A stretch of DNA of 64,000 nucleotides. Source: Pseudomonas sp. TH15 (GTDB lineage Bacteria; Pseudomonadota; Gammaproteobacteria; Pseudomonadales; Pseudomonadaceae). Both the position numbers and the translations under genes were made by a program. The first letter of the stretch is position 1. Every line of letters starts with the position of its first letter. Positions 46,492 through 55,235 of this stretch are shown in pieces. The notes below the pieces were generated by a model, which saw nothing but the letters and a program-made list of their open reading frames with translations, had not been told where the DNA came from and did no database searches. The DNA lies in contig NZ_JAEKEL010000001.1 in the NCBI RefSeq assembly GCF_016651105.1, positions 2,842,001-2,906,000 on the forward strand, written 5' to 3'.

Positions 46492-47280
46492 TTACTCGGC
46501 GATCTGCAACTTGCGGGACTCGGTGTAGACGTAACGCACCTTCTCGTACTCGAACGGCGAGTTCAATTGGCCGTAGCGGAAGCTGGTCTGGTAGCGCTTG
46601 TCGATACCGCGCAGGACCCAGATTTCCGGGTGGTTTTCGCTGACTTTGGAGACGTTCAGGAAGTTGATCGCCGATTCTCCGGTGTAGTCGACGGCCAGGC
46701 CTGCGGTGTCGCGCAGGTTGGACGGGCCGAGGATCGGCAGGACGAAGTAGGCGCCGCCCGGTACGCCGTAGAAGCCCAGCGTCTGGCCGAAGTCTTCGCT
46801 TTGGCGCGGCAAGCCCATGGCGGTGGCCGGGTCCCAGAGGCCGGCGACGCCGATCGTGGTGTTGAGCAGCAGTCGCCCGGTAGTCTCCAACGAGCGATGA
46901 CCCTTGAGCTGCAACAGACTGTTGAACAGGTTCGGCACGTCACCCAGGTTATTGAAGAAGTTGCTCACGCCGGTGCGCAGGAAGCTCGGGGTGATGTAGC
47001 GATAACCGTCGACCACGGGCAGGAACACCCATTGGTCGAAGCGGTAGTTGAAGTGGTAAACCCGGCGGTTCCACTCTTCCAGCGGGTCATAGACCGCCAG
47101 TGCGTTGAGCGTCGAGCGTTCGAATTCGCGTTGATCCAGCCCCGGGTTGAACTTGAGTTTGCTCAGCGGTTCCTTGAAGCCATCGTTGTCGATAACGACC
47201 GGTGCGTTGGCTTTGCTGTTGTCGGCTTGGGCGACGCCTGCACAGAGTAACGCTGCGAAAAGCAGGAGATATTTAGCCAC
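46492..47280 (-). CDS. mlaA: MlaA/VacJ family outer-membrane lipid-asymmetry protein
   Basis: MlaA removes misplaced phospholipids from the outer leaflet of the outer membrane. The 262-residue protein shows the family core DPLEEWNRRVYHFNYRFDQWVFLPVVDGYRYITP, FFNNLGDVPNLFNSLLQ and DFGQTLGFYGVPGGAYFVLPILGPS. It has a signal peptide, but cleavage seems to be at AQA (residue 19). The only nearby cysteine (C13, LLCAG) is inside the hydrophobic core and makes a poor lipobox, unlike most MlaA lipoproteins. Its start overlaps the upstream hydrolase gene by 8 bases. Confidence 0.88.
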   Translation of the reverse strand: MAKYLLLFAALLCAGVAQADNSKANAPVVIDNDGFKEPLSKLKFNPGLDQREFERSTLNALAVYDPLEEWNRRVYHFNYRFDQWVFLPVVDGYRYITPSFLRTGVSNFFNNLGDVPNLFNSLLQLKGHRSLETTGRLLLNTTIGVAGLWDPATAMGLPRQSEDFGQTLGFYGVPGGAYFVLPILGPSNLRDTAGLAVDYTGESAINFLNVSKVSENHPEIWVLRGIDKRYQTSFRYGQLNSPFEYEKVRYVYTESRKLQIAE

Positions 47281-48571
47281 GGAAGAACTCCAGCATGGCG
47301 TCGCTGTTGACGCGATAGTTAAGGTTGCCGCAGTGGCCGCCCAGTGGGTAAACGGTCAAGCGATCACCGAATGTCTTGCGCAGGAAACCCAGGTCGCCAG
47401 GGCCGAGGATCACGTCGTCGGCGTTGTGCATGACCGAGATTTTCGGGCTGTCATGCAGATAGTCCTTCAGTGCATACAAGCTGACCTGGTCGATCAGTTG
47501 CAGCAGGCTGCCGCCGTCGGTGCGGGCGCGCCACATCGGAATGACCTGTTCGGTGATGTAGCAGTCGAAGTCGCATTGCAGCGCACGCTTGAGGAACGGC
47601 GTGAGGCTGGTGCCTTCGGTGATCGGGTATTTCGGCGGGGTGATCAGGCCACGGCGGTTGATCAGGTCCGAGGTGAAGGCAATGTCGGCCGCCGAGAAGC
47701 GGAACGAGGTACCGATCAGCATGGCCATCTGTTCGTTGGTCAGGTGCTGCTTGGACTGCTGGAAGTCATAGAGCAGGGCATCGTTGAGGTCGATGTAGCC
47801 TTTCTGCTGGAAGTAGCGGGTCAGTTTGTTCAGCACCAGTTCATAGAAGGTGGTGCTGTTGTTGATGCCCTTGACCTCGGTCTGGACCAGCTTGTCCAGG
47901 TTGGTGATCGAGGTGTAGAGGTTGACCGGTGGGTTCAGCAGCAGGACTTTCTTGAAGTTGAAGCTGCGGCGGGTTTCGTCCAGGTGCGCGACGAAGGCGG
48001 CATCCAGAGCGCCCAGGCTGTAACCGGTCAGGAAGTACTCGGTGACCGGCGTTTTCGGGTTTTGCGCCCGTACGGCCTGCATCACCCGGTACATGTCTTC
48101 GGCGTCTTCCTTGGTGATACCGGGCGTGGCGAAGCGAGAAGCGGCGCTCATGAAGTCAAAGCTGGTCGGCGACGACAGTTGCACCACGTGATAGCCGGCC
48201 TTGTAGTAGAGCTTTTTCAGGTATTCGTTGAGGCTGCTGTCATAGCGCGCACCGGTACCGGCGATCAGGAAAATCAGTGGGGCGGCGTGATCCTGGGTGG
48301 CGATGCGGTAGGTGAGTTTTTTCACCGGCCAGAAATTGTCCGGCAGGCTGAATTCACGCTCCGGGCGCAATCGGACACTGCGGTCCTGCTGATTGATGTC
48401 CTCGTTGGACGGCAACTCCGGGCGTAACTCCGGCGGTGTTGTTGCAATGGTCGCTTCGAACGGGTTGGTCAAAGGGTAGCCATAGCTGGCGGCGTCAATG
48501 TCGACCGCCAGTGCGGACGCACTCAAAATAAGGCCGCCAAACAAGGCGGCGAAGCGCAAGGAACGGAGCAT
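47273..48571 (-). CDS. Exported alpha/beta hydrolase-like protein upstream of mlaA
   Basis: A 432-residue protein with a signal peptide (cleavage near ALA, about residue 22). Its core looks like an alpha/beta hydrolase: PLIFLIAGTGARYDSS (about 98-113), nucleophile elbow TGYSLGALDAAF with S185, an Asp in VMHNADDVILGPGD near 392 and a late His in YPLGGHCGNLN. Homologues in Pseudomonas are sometimes labelled serine/threonine kinase, which the sequence does not support. It overlaps mlaA by 8 bases, so the two are cotranslated and may act together on envelope lipids (inference). Confidence 0.75.
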   Translation of the reverse strand: MLRSLRFAALFGGLILSASALAVDIDAASYGYPLTNPFEATIATTPPELRPELPSNEDINQQDRSVRLRPEREFSLPDNFWPVKKLTYRIATQDHAAPLIFLIAGTGARYDSSLNEYLKKLYYKAGYHVVQLSSPTSFDFMSAASRFATPGITKEDAEDMYRVMQAVRAQNPKTPVTEYFLTGYSLGALDAAFVAHLDETRRSFNFKKVLLLNPPVNLYTSITNLDKLVQTEVKGINNSTTFYELVLNKLTRYFQQKGYIDLNDALLYDFQQSKQHLTNEQMAMLIGTSFRFSAADIAFTSDLINRRGLITPPKYPITEGTSLTPFLKRALQCDFDCYITEQVIPMWRARTDGGSLLQLIDQVSLYALKDYLHDSPKISVMHNADDVILGPGDLGFLRKTFGDRLTVYPLGGHCGNLNYRVNSDAMLEFFRG

Positions 48572-48795
48572 GACTAAATCCCTTAGAGAAAGGTGCCGAA
48601 TGAAGTTCGCAGGCTATGACCACGGGGGCGGCGTCAAAGTGCCATGGATCGGCACCAATCAGGCCTGATTTCGGAGTAATGGTAGCCGGACGATACACTT
48701 TGCAGTGATTGGCTGCCTAGTTAACTGTTGTTAACGCTTGCACACGGCTGCCGGGAGATTAAGCTGGCCGCCGTTTTCGTTTATTGGAGTGCTTC

Positions 48796-49164
48796 ATGTC
48801 TCGCCGTCTGCCCGTGATTCTGCTGCTTGTTTTGCTGCCGTTATGGCTGGCCGCCAGTTATGGCGCGCGTTATGGCTTCATGGAGGATGCGCGGTGGGTC
48901 GGCCTCTGCGTGGATGAGGCGAATCGCTGGGAATGCCAGGTTCGGTCGAACCTTGGGCTGATGATTCACTTCGCAGTCCTGGGTTGGGGCGCAGTGGCCG
49001 CGGCAGTCATCGGTTTTGTCGTACCGGGCCGGGCAGGTTGGTGGCTGGCGGTGTTGGCGCTGGTGCTGGGGTTCCCGGCACTGGCGTTGTACAACACGAC
49101 GCTGGCGGTGTTTGCGGTGGTGATTGCGGGGTTGCGGTTGGTCAGAGCTACCCGTAACGCCTGA
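48796..49164 (+). CDS. Small inner-membrane protein, function unknown
   Basis: A 122-residue protein with three to four hydrophobic segments (about 5-23, 55-75, 80-118). Two cysteines lie in the loop between the first two (GLCVDEANRWECQVRSN) and could form a disulfide if that loop is periplasmic. TTGGAGTG precedes ATG 48796. I do not recognise the family. It stands alone and ends near a REPIN. Confidence 0.75.
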   Translation: MSRRLPVILLLVLLPLWLAASYGARYGFMEDARWVGLCVDEANRWECQVRSNLGLMIHFAVLGWGAVAAAVIGFVVPGRAGWWLAVLALVLGFPALALYNTTLAVFAVVIAGLRLVRATRNA

Positions 49165-49173
49165 TAATCTGTC

Positions 49174-49238
49174 TTCACGAGCAGGCTCGCTCCCACCTTT
49201 GGAATGCAATCCCTGTGGGAGCGAGCCTGCTCGCGAAG
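49174..49238. repeat. REP doublet (REPIN), group 1, compact
   Basis: TTCACGAGCAGGCTCGCTCC and GGAGCGAGCCTGCTCGCGAA are inverted arms with one mismatch, separated by about 25 bases. It lies between convergent genes. Confidence 0.9.
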
Positions 49239-49260
49239 AGGCCTGATGTCTCGCTGAAGA

Positions 49261-50814
49261 TCAGACTTTTCGAACACCAAGACAGCGCCACAGGGCGGCG
49301 ACCATCAACGCACTCACCAACGCCCAACCCCACGCCTGCTGATTCTGCAAACCTTCCTGATACAACTGCGGCGCAATCCCCGCACCGACAATAAAGGTCA
49401 GCAGAGCAATCTCCCGACGCGGCACGCTGACCGGGCGGCACAGGTAAACCAACGCAGGCACAACAAACGCCATGCTCGCAAAGCTGCGATACCGCGGATC
49501 AAAAACCATCTCGAGCATCATCACCGCCGCGGCAAAACCAGCCGCGGCGACCAGCCAGCCCGCGCGCCGTTCCAGCACGTTGAACGCGCGTTCACGCCAT
49601 CCGGTGCGAGCACTCAAGGTCAGCGCGGCATGGGCCAGCACCAACAGATTCAACGCCGTCAGCAGGCCAACCCACAGCCATTCACTGGCGAATCGGGTGG
49701 TCACACGCGCCAGGTCGCCCCAAGCGCCGATCGAGCAGGCGGCCAGTGCGCCTAGCAGCGGCAGAATCAACGCCGAACGTGTGCTGCGAACCCGACCGCC
49801 CAGCAGCAACGTGCCGAGGAATATCAAACCGCCCACCGCCAGCCATTGCGACCAGTACGGCACGTTCGTCACTGGACCGGCCAGTACGCCCTTGTCCTGG
49901 CGATCGGCATCGAATAGGCCCCAATAACCACCGACTGCTCCTTCACTGGCGCGTTTCCACGGCTGGTCAAAGGCTTCGATCAGGTTGTAGTGCCAGCCTT
50001 GTTGCTCGGCCATGGCGACAAACCCACGAATGAACTTGGCCTCGTTGACCCGGCTCGGCAGGGCGGTTTCACGCTGGCGGCCTTCGCTCGGCCAGCCGGT
50101 TTCGCCAATCAGGACATCCTTGGGTGCGAACTTGTTGCCGAACACCTGGCGGACCTCAGCCACATGCTGCAGCGCGGCGTCGATGTTCGATGGATCATCT
50201 TCCCAGTACGGCAGCAAATGGATGGTCAGGAAATCCACCGCTGGCGCGACTTCCGGGTGTTTAAGCCAGAATTCCCAGACGTCGGCGTAAGTGACGGGCT
50301 GCTTGATCTGGCTTTTGACTTTATTAATCAGTGTCGCCAACTGCGCGCCGGTGACTTCCTTGCGCAGCAAGGCTTCGTTGCCGACGATCACCGAGGTCAC
50401 CACGTCCGGGTTGGCATTGGCCGAGGCGATCAGCAGGTCGACTTCCTTGGCGGTGTCCAACGGGTTGCTGTTGACCCAGGCGCCGATCATCAGCTTCAAG
50501 CCGTGCTTGCGCGCCAGGTCGGGCAGGGCCTCGAGGCCGGTCATGGAATAGGTGCGGATGCATTCGAAGCGGGTGGCCAACAGCGCGAGGTCGGCGTCCA
50601 TGCGCTCGGGGCGCAGCTTGAACGGCTGATCGAATGGCGACTGGTCTTTGTCGAATGGGGTGTAGGAGGCGCATTGCAGCTTGTGCGAAGCACTGGCGAC
50701 GTCCGGCAGGATCACCGGTTTACCGAGGCCGTACCAGAAGCCGCCGAGAGCAAACAGCCCCAGCAGGCAGGCGAAGAGATAAGCAAAGAAAGGAAAGCGT
50801 GATGTCGCGGGCAT
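49261..50814 (-). CDS. GH17-family membrane-bound glucan-modifying enzyme
   Basis: A 517-residue protein with an N-terminal signal anchor (about 8-30) and a glycoside hydrolase family 17 catalytic domain (about 45-310) that has acid/base E147 (VIVGNEALL) and nucleophile E238 (LIGETGWPSEG). Six or more transmembrane segments follow (about 325-515). GH17 domains act on beta-1,3-glucans. Membrane-bound bacterial forms of this kind have been linked to periplasmic or cyclic beta-glucan remodelling. No glycosyltransferase is adjacent. Confidence 0.85.
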   Translation of the reverse strand: MPATSRFPFFAYLFACLLGLFALGGFWYGLGKPVILPDVASASHKLQCASYTPFDKDQSPFDQPFKLRPERMDADLALLATRFECIRTYSMTGLEALPDLARKHGLKLMIGAWVNSNPLDTAKEVDLLIASANANPDVVTSVIVGNEALLRKEVTGAQLATLINKVKSQIKQPVTYADVWEFWLKHPEVAPAVDFLTIHLLPYWEDDPSNIDAALQHVAEVRQVFGNKFAPKDVLIGETGWPSEGRQRETALPSRVNEAKFIRGFVAMAEQQGWHYNLIEAFDQPWKRASEGAVGGYWGLFDADRQDKGVLAGPVTNVPYWSQWLAVGGLIFLGTLLLGGRVRSTRSALILPLLGALAACSIGAWGDLARVTTRFASEWLWVGLLTALNLLVLAHAALTLSARTGWRERAFNVLERRAGWLVAAAGFAAAVMMLEMVFDPRYRSFASMAFVVPALVYLCRPVSVPRREIALLTFIVGAGIAPQLYQEGLQNQQAWGWALVSALMVAALWRCLGVRKV

Positions 50815-51143
50815 GATCAGGCCGTCTGGGAGCAAAGGCGCGCATGTTACCTGCATTTGTCCCGCGCTAGGTGGCCTGCATGATTTAGACATGCAAAGTT
50901 CGGGCGGATCGGGCGGGGCATTTGCAGCGGTCGCGATTAATGGCGTTCTGATGTCGTTTCTCGATGCCTTGAGGTCGCTGGCAGAGCAGGTCGCTGTTGT
51001 CGCGAGGTTGATTATCGAAGTATCAGTACTCCGCTGATGATCGAACGAGTTTGCGGTGAGGCGTGATGGGGGCGCTGTGCACCATAACAATACGTTGACG
51101 TCGCTCGGCATCCGTCGGGCGCAGCACTTTCGGGGAAGTAACG
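50815..51143. other. 329-bp divergent intergenic region
   Basis: This separates the GH17 gene from the betaine-type binding-protein gene. It must contain both promoters, but I find no convincing hexamer pair, repeat or small gene. Several shadow frames run through it without a recognisable product. Confidence 0.5.
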
Positions 51144-51995
51144 ATGAAGATGCGACGACTTTTAGGCGCCAGTGCCGCTCTGGTACTTGCGATTGGCTCC
51201 ACATTTGCCAATGCCGAGAGCAAAACCCTGAGCATCGGCTACGTCGACGGTTGGTCCGACAGTGTCGCGACCACCCATGTCGCGGCTGAAGTGATCAAGC
51301 AGAAACTCGGTTATGACGTGAAGCTTCAAGCCGTCGCCACCGGGATCATGTGGCAGGGTGTGGCCACCGGTAAACTCGATGCCATGCTGTCCGCCTGGCT
51401 GCCCGTGACCCACGGTGAATACTGGGCCAAGAACAAGGATCAGGTCGTCGATTACGGCCCGAACTTCAAGGATGCAAAAATCGGCTTGATCGTGCCGGAG
51501 TACGTCAAGGCCAAGTCCATCGACGACCTGAAAACCGATGACAGCTTCAAAGGTCGTATCGTCGGCATCGACGCCGGTTCAGGCGTGATGCTCAAGACTG
51601 ATCAGGCGATCAAGGACTACGGTCTGACCAATTACACCCTCAAGGCCAGTTCCGGCGCCGGCATGATTGCCGAGCTGACCCGTGCCGAGAAGAAAAACGA
51701 ATCCATCGCCGTCACCGGTTGGGTGCCGCACTGGATGTTCGCCAAGTGGAAACTGCGCTTCCTCGACGACCCGAAAGGCGTGTACGGCGCGGCTGAAACC
51801 GTGAACAGCATCGGTAGCAAAGAACTGGCAACTAAAGCACCGGAAGTGGCCAAGTTCCTGAAAAACTTCCAGTGGGCTTCAAAAGACGAAATCGGCGAAG
51901 TCATGTTGGCGATTCAGGATGGTGCCAAACCTGAAGTTGCAGCCAAGGATTGGGTGGCCAAACACCCGGATCGCGTGGCTGAATGGATCAAATAA
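51144..51995 (+). CDS. Glycine betaine/choline-type ABC transporter substrate-binding protein
   Basis: A 283-residue periplasmic binding protein of the OpuAC/ProX type with a signal peptide (cleavage near ANA, about residue 24). Aromatic-cage candidates are visible: GYVDGWSDS, MLSAWLPVTHGEYW and VTGWVPHWMF. It probably binds glycine betaine, proline betaine or a related quaternary amine. No ATPase or permease genes are adjacent, so it may feed a transporter encoded elsewhere. A REPIN follows. Confidence 0.9.
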   Translation: MKMRRLLGASAALVLAIGSTFANAESKTLSIGYVDGWSDSVATTHVAAEVIKQKLGYDVKLQAVATGIMWQGVATGKLDAMLSAWLPVTHGEYWAKNKDQVVDYGPNFKDAKIGLIVPEYVKAKSIDDLKTDDSFKGRIVGIDAGSGVMLKTDQAIKDYGLTNYTLKASSGAGMIAELTRAEKKNESIAVTGWVPHWMFAKWKLRFLDDPKGVYGAAETVNSIGSKELATKAPEVAKFLKNFQWASKDEIGEVMLAIQDGAKPEVAAKDWVAKHPDRVAEWIK

Positions 51996-52012
51996 AAGCT
52001 TCACCACCATAA

Positions 52013-52105
52013 CCTGTGGGAGCGAGCCTGCTCGCGAAAGCGATCTGTCAGTTGATACAAATATCGACTGATCCGACGCCTTCGCGAGCAGGCTCGCTCC
52101 CACAG
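52013..52105. repeat. REP doublet (REPIN), group 1
   Basis: CCTGTGGGAGCGAGCCTGCT and AGCAGGCTCGCTCCCACAG are inverted arms with TCGCGAA/TTCGCGA extensions. Translated on the minus strand it gives the peptide pattern GASLLAKA...SLSRAGSLP, the same as in the opmB signal region. Confidence 0.93.
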
Positions 52106-52233
52106 TTTTTGTGTGTGCTGAAAAGTGGCAAAACCGTCATGTCGTTCTAATACTAAGGTCGTCTGGAACCAGTTCCGCAGCCGCATAAAGTGGATACGTT
52201 CTAACAATAATCTGTGCTGCGAGGATAAAAACA

Positions 52234-52545
52234 ATGAACGACAGCATTTACCTCTCGATTCAAAACAGCCCGCGTTTCAAGGAGCTGGTTAGTAAGCGAG
52301 AAAAGTTCGCCTGGATACTCTCCGCGATCATGCTTGGGCTTTACTCCGGATTCATCCTTTTGATTGCTTACGGGCCGCATATTCTGGGGGCGAAAATCAG
52401 CCCCGAATCTTCGATTACCTGGGGGATACCGATTGGTGTCGGGCTGATTCTCTCGGCCTTTATCCTGACTGCAATCTACGTACGACGCGCCAATGGCGAA
52501 TTTGACGACCTGAACAATCTGATTCTCAAGGAGGCTCAGCAATGA
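52234..52545 (+). CDS. yjcH: DUF485 membrane protein (YjcH)
   Basis: A 103-residue protein with two transmembrane helices (about 25-48 and 62-85) and the DUF485 pattern [35 protein letters not shown]. It is always encoded just before the acetate permease gene and overlaps it here by four bases (ATGA). Likely an accessory subunit of ActP; the biochemical role is not established. Confidence 0.92.
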   Translation: MNDSIYLSIQNSPRFKELVSKREKFAWILSAIMLGLYSGFILLIAYGPHILGAKISPESSITWGIPIGVGLILSAFILTAIYVRRANGEFDDLNNLILKEAQQ

Positions 52546-54200
52546 TCCGGCGTCTAATGGCTCTATTGAGCATCGCAGCCTTTGCACCCGGCGCCTGGGC
52601 GGCTGAAGCCCTGACCGGCGAAGTGCACAAACAACCCCTCAACGTTTCCGCGATCCTGATGTTTGTCGCGTTTGTCGGCCTGACCCTGTGCATTACCTAC
52701 TGGGCCTCCAAGCGCAACAACTCCGCAGCCGACTACTATGCGGCGGGTGGCAAGATCACCGGCCTGCAAAACGGTCTGGCGATTGCCGGTGACTATATGT
52801 CGGCAGCGTCCTTCCTGGGTATTTCCGCCTTGGTGTACGCCTCCGGCTATGACGGCCTGATCTACTCGATCGGCTTCCTGGTGGGCTGGCCGATCATTCT
52901 GTTCCTGATCGCCGAGCGTCTGCGTAACCTGGGTAAATACACCTTTGCCGACGTGGCGTCCTACCGCCTCGGGCAAACCCAGATCCGCACGCTGTCTGCT
53001 TGCGGTTCGCTGGTGGTGGTGGCGTTCTACCTGATTGCGCAAATGGTCGGTGCCGGCAAGCTGATCCAACTGCTGTTCGGTCTCGACTACTACGTTGCGG
53101 TGATCCTGGTCGGCATCCTGATGTGCATGTATGTGCTGTTCGGCGGCATGCTGGCGACCACTTGGGTGCAGATAATCAAGGCTGTGTTGCTGCTGTCTGG
53201 TGCCTCGTTCATGGCGCTGATGGTGATGAAACACGTCAACTTTGACTTCAACATGCTGTTTTCCGAGGCGATCAAGGTTCACCCTAAAGGTGAAGCGATC
53301 ATGAGCCCGGGCGGTCTGGTGAAAGATCCAGTCTCGGCGTTCTCCCTGGGCCTGGCACTGATGTTTGGTACGGCTGGCCTGCCGCATATCCTGATGCGCT
53401 TCTTCACCGTGAGTGATGCGAAAGAAGCGCGTAAGAGCGTGCTGTACGCCACTGGCTTCATCGGCTACTTCTACATCCTGACCTTCATCATCGGTTTCGG
53501 CGCAATCCTTCTGGTCAGCACCAACCCGGCCTTCAAAGATGCGGCTGGCGCGCTGTTGGGCGGTAACAACATGGCGGCGGTGCATCTGGCTGACGCGGTG
53601 GGCGGCAGTATTTTCCTGGGCTTCATCTCGGCGGTAGCGTTCGCGACCATTCTGGCCGTTGTGGCCGGTTTGACCCTGGCCGGTGCGACGGCGGTATCTC
53701 ACGACCTTTACGCCAGCGTGATCAAGAAGGGCAAGGCCAACGACAAGGATGAGATCCGCGTCTCGAAAATCACCACCATCGCTCTGGGCGTGCTGGCGAT
53801 TGGTCTGGGCATTCTGTTCGAAAGCCAGAACATCGCGTTCATGGTGGGCCTGGCGTTCTCCATTGCGGCGAGCTGTAACTTCCCGGTGCTGCTGCTTTCC
53901 ATGTACTGGAAGAAGCTGACCACTCGCGGTGCGATGGTCGGTGGCTGGATGGGGTTGATCAGCGCGGTGGGCTTGATGGTGCTTGGGCCGACCATTTGGG
54001 TGCAGATCCTGCATCACGAGAAGGCGATCTTCCCGTACGAGTACCCGGCGCTGTTTTCCATGGCGATTGCGTTTGCCGGGATCTGGTTCTTCTCGATTAC
54101 TGATAAGTCGGCGGCGGCTGATAAAGAGCGGGCGTTGTTCTTCCCGCAATTTGTGCGTTCGCAGACTGGGTTGGGGGCGAGTGGGGCTGTTTCGCATTGA
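52542..54200 (+). CDS. actP: Cation/acetate symporter ActP
   Basis: A 552-residue sodium:solute symporter that takes up acetate and other short carboxylates. It has an N-terminal signal-like segment and about 13 transmembrane helices. Family motifs are [81 protein letters not shown] and [24 protein letters not shown]. Cotranslated with yjcH and followed by a terminator. No acs gene is within the window. Confidence 0.94.
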   Translation: MIRRLMALLSIAAFAPGAWAAEALTGEVHKQPLNVSAILMFVAFVGLTLCITYWASKRNNSAADYYAAGGKITGLQNGLAIAGDYMSAASFLGISALVYASGYDGLIYSIGFLVGWPIILFLIAERLRNLGKYTFADVASYRLGQTQIRTLSACGSLVVVAFYLIAQMVGAGKLIQLLFGLDYYVAVILVGILMCMYVLFGGMLATTWVQIIKAVLLLSGASFMALMVMKHVNFDFNMLFSEAIKVHPKGEAIMSPGGLVKDPVSAFSLGLALMFGTAGLPHILMRFFTVSDAKEARKSVLYATGFIGYFYILTFIIGFGAILLVSTNPAFKDAAGALLGGNNMAAVHLADAVGGSIFLGFISAVAFATILAVVAGLTLAGATAVSHDLYASVIKKGKANDKDEIRVSKITTIALGVLAIGLGILFESQNIAFMVGLAFSIAASCNFPVLLLSMYWKKLTTRGAMVGGWMGLISAVGLMVLGPTIWVQILHHEKAIFPYEYPALFSMAIAFAGIWFFSITDKSAAADKERALFFPQFVRSQTGLGASGAVSH

Positions 54201-54238
54201 TCGTTTGATGCTTATCGGTAAGTTGTAGCGTTTTACTG

Positions 54239-54270
54239 AATGCCCTGGTCGAGAGATCGGGGCATTTTTT
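54239..54270 (+). terminator. Rho-independent terminator after actP
   Basis: AATGCCCTGGTC, a GAGA tetraloop and GATCGGGGCATT (with wobble pairs) are followed by TTTT. It lies 39 bases after the actP stop. Confidence 0.8.
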
Positions 54271-54321
54271 ATTGGGCGGTTATCGGACGGCGGGGCTGTG
54301 TGGTTGGTGGTTTGTGTGTGT

Positions 54322-55157
54322 ATATCCGTTGCTGCGGTGATGGCTGCTTAGGGTTTCGCCCTGACGGCGAGTTACTTTTTTGACAAACGCCTCAAAAAAG
54401 TAAGCAAAAAAAGGCTTGCCCCAGCGTTCGGCCCTCGCAGGCTCGGATTCCTTCGCTCCGGGATCGATCCGGGCGCATCGCCTACGGTTTGCTTCGCTGC
54501 ACCTCCTCTCGATGCATTTGGCTTCGCCAAACGGTCGCTGCGCTCCCACCCCGGATCAATCCCTCCACTCAGCCTGCCGACGGGCCTTCTAGATCAAGAG
54601 CTTTACTCGAGCTAACGCTCATCGTGTTGAGTGGTGAGGAGCACAGCGTGCTTGGCTTTGGTTCTTGTGGTGTTCTCGCCCCTCACCCCAGCCCTCTCCC
54701 GAGGGAGAGGGGGCCGATTGGTGGGCTTTTCAAAATACGCGTTCGACTCGGTATTCCATGTCGGCGTACCTCTCCCAAGCACCTCGATCAGTTCCCTCTC
54801 CCTTCGGGCGGTCCGACGTTTCGGGAGGGCTAGGGTGAGGGGGGCTGGCTTTTCATCTGGCTTGTGATCTTGCTTTGGCTTTTGATCTCTCGCCCCTTCG
54901 GCAGGCCGAGCGTAGGTGTTCATCAGGGGGTTAGGCGCGCAGCGCCGTTCGGCGAAGCCGAACACATCGAGAGGAGGTCGTAGCGAAGCAGACCGTAGGC
55001 GATGCCCCCTGATGGACACCGTAGCGAGGGTACATCGAGCGAAGCGAGATGCCGTACGCCGGGGCGAAGCCTTTTGCTTACTTTTCGGCGTCTGGAAAAG
55101 TGACTCGCTGTAAGAGCGAAACCAATAGCGGTCGTTACCGAAGAAACAGATATGTTC
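54322..55157. repeat. 836-bp nested inverted-repeat element, non-coding
   Basis: The left arm (about 54322-54590) and right arm (about 54890-55157) are imperfect inverted copies. For example left TAAGCAAAAAAAGGCTTGCC matches the complement of GGCGAAGCCTTTTGCTTAC. Left GCATCGCCTACGGTTTGCTT matches the complement of AAGCAGACCGTAGGCGATGC. Left ACCTCCTCTCGATGCATTTG matches the complement of the segment around CACATCGAGAGGAGGT. A separate palindromic repeat occupies the middle. No frame in the 1,035-bp gap between actP and gltA resembles a protein. Confidence 0.8.
54680..54846. repeat. Inner palindromic repeat nested in the large element
   Basis: CCCTCACCCCAGCCCTCTCC followed by CGAGGGAGAGGGGG at one end is balanced by CCCTCTCCCTTCGGGCGG and GGGAGGGCTAGGGTGAGGGG at the other. 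It is of the same family as the repeat at 31040-31154. Confidence 0.8.
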
Positions 55158-55173
55158 AAAAATCGCACAAACA

Positions 55174-55199
55174 AAAACGGCCTCAATATAGAGGCCGTT
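55174..55199 (-). terminator. Rho-independent terminator after gltA
   Basis: Read on the minus strand, ACGGCCTC, loop TATATT and GAGGCCGT form a perfect stem followed by TTTTG. It lies 37 bases after the gltA stop. Confidence 0.88.
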
Positions 55200-55235
55200 C
55201 CCGGTACAACTTAAGACGTTATCGCAAGACAAATC

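Noticed and set aside
47273..48571. Serine/threonine protein kinase annotation for the 432-residue protein
   Set aside because: No kinase motifs (no glycine loop, VAIK lysine, HRD or DFG); an alpha/beta hydrolase elbow and signal peptide are present instead.
51879..52103. Small minus-strand frame MGASLLAKASDQ...
   Set aside because: It is made mostly of REPIN sequence and runs into the end of the binding-protein gene; not a gene.
54612..55232. Frames of up to 206 codons in the actP-gltA gap
   Set aside because: They run across the inverted-repeat element and its palindromes and resemble no protein; repeat translation only.
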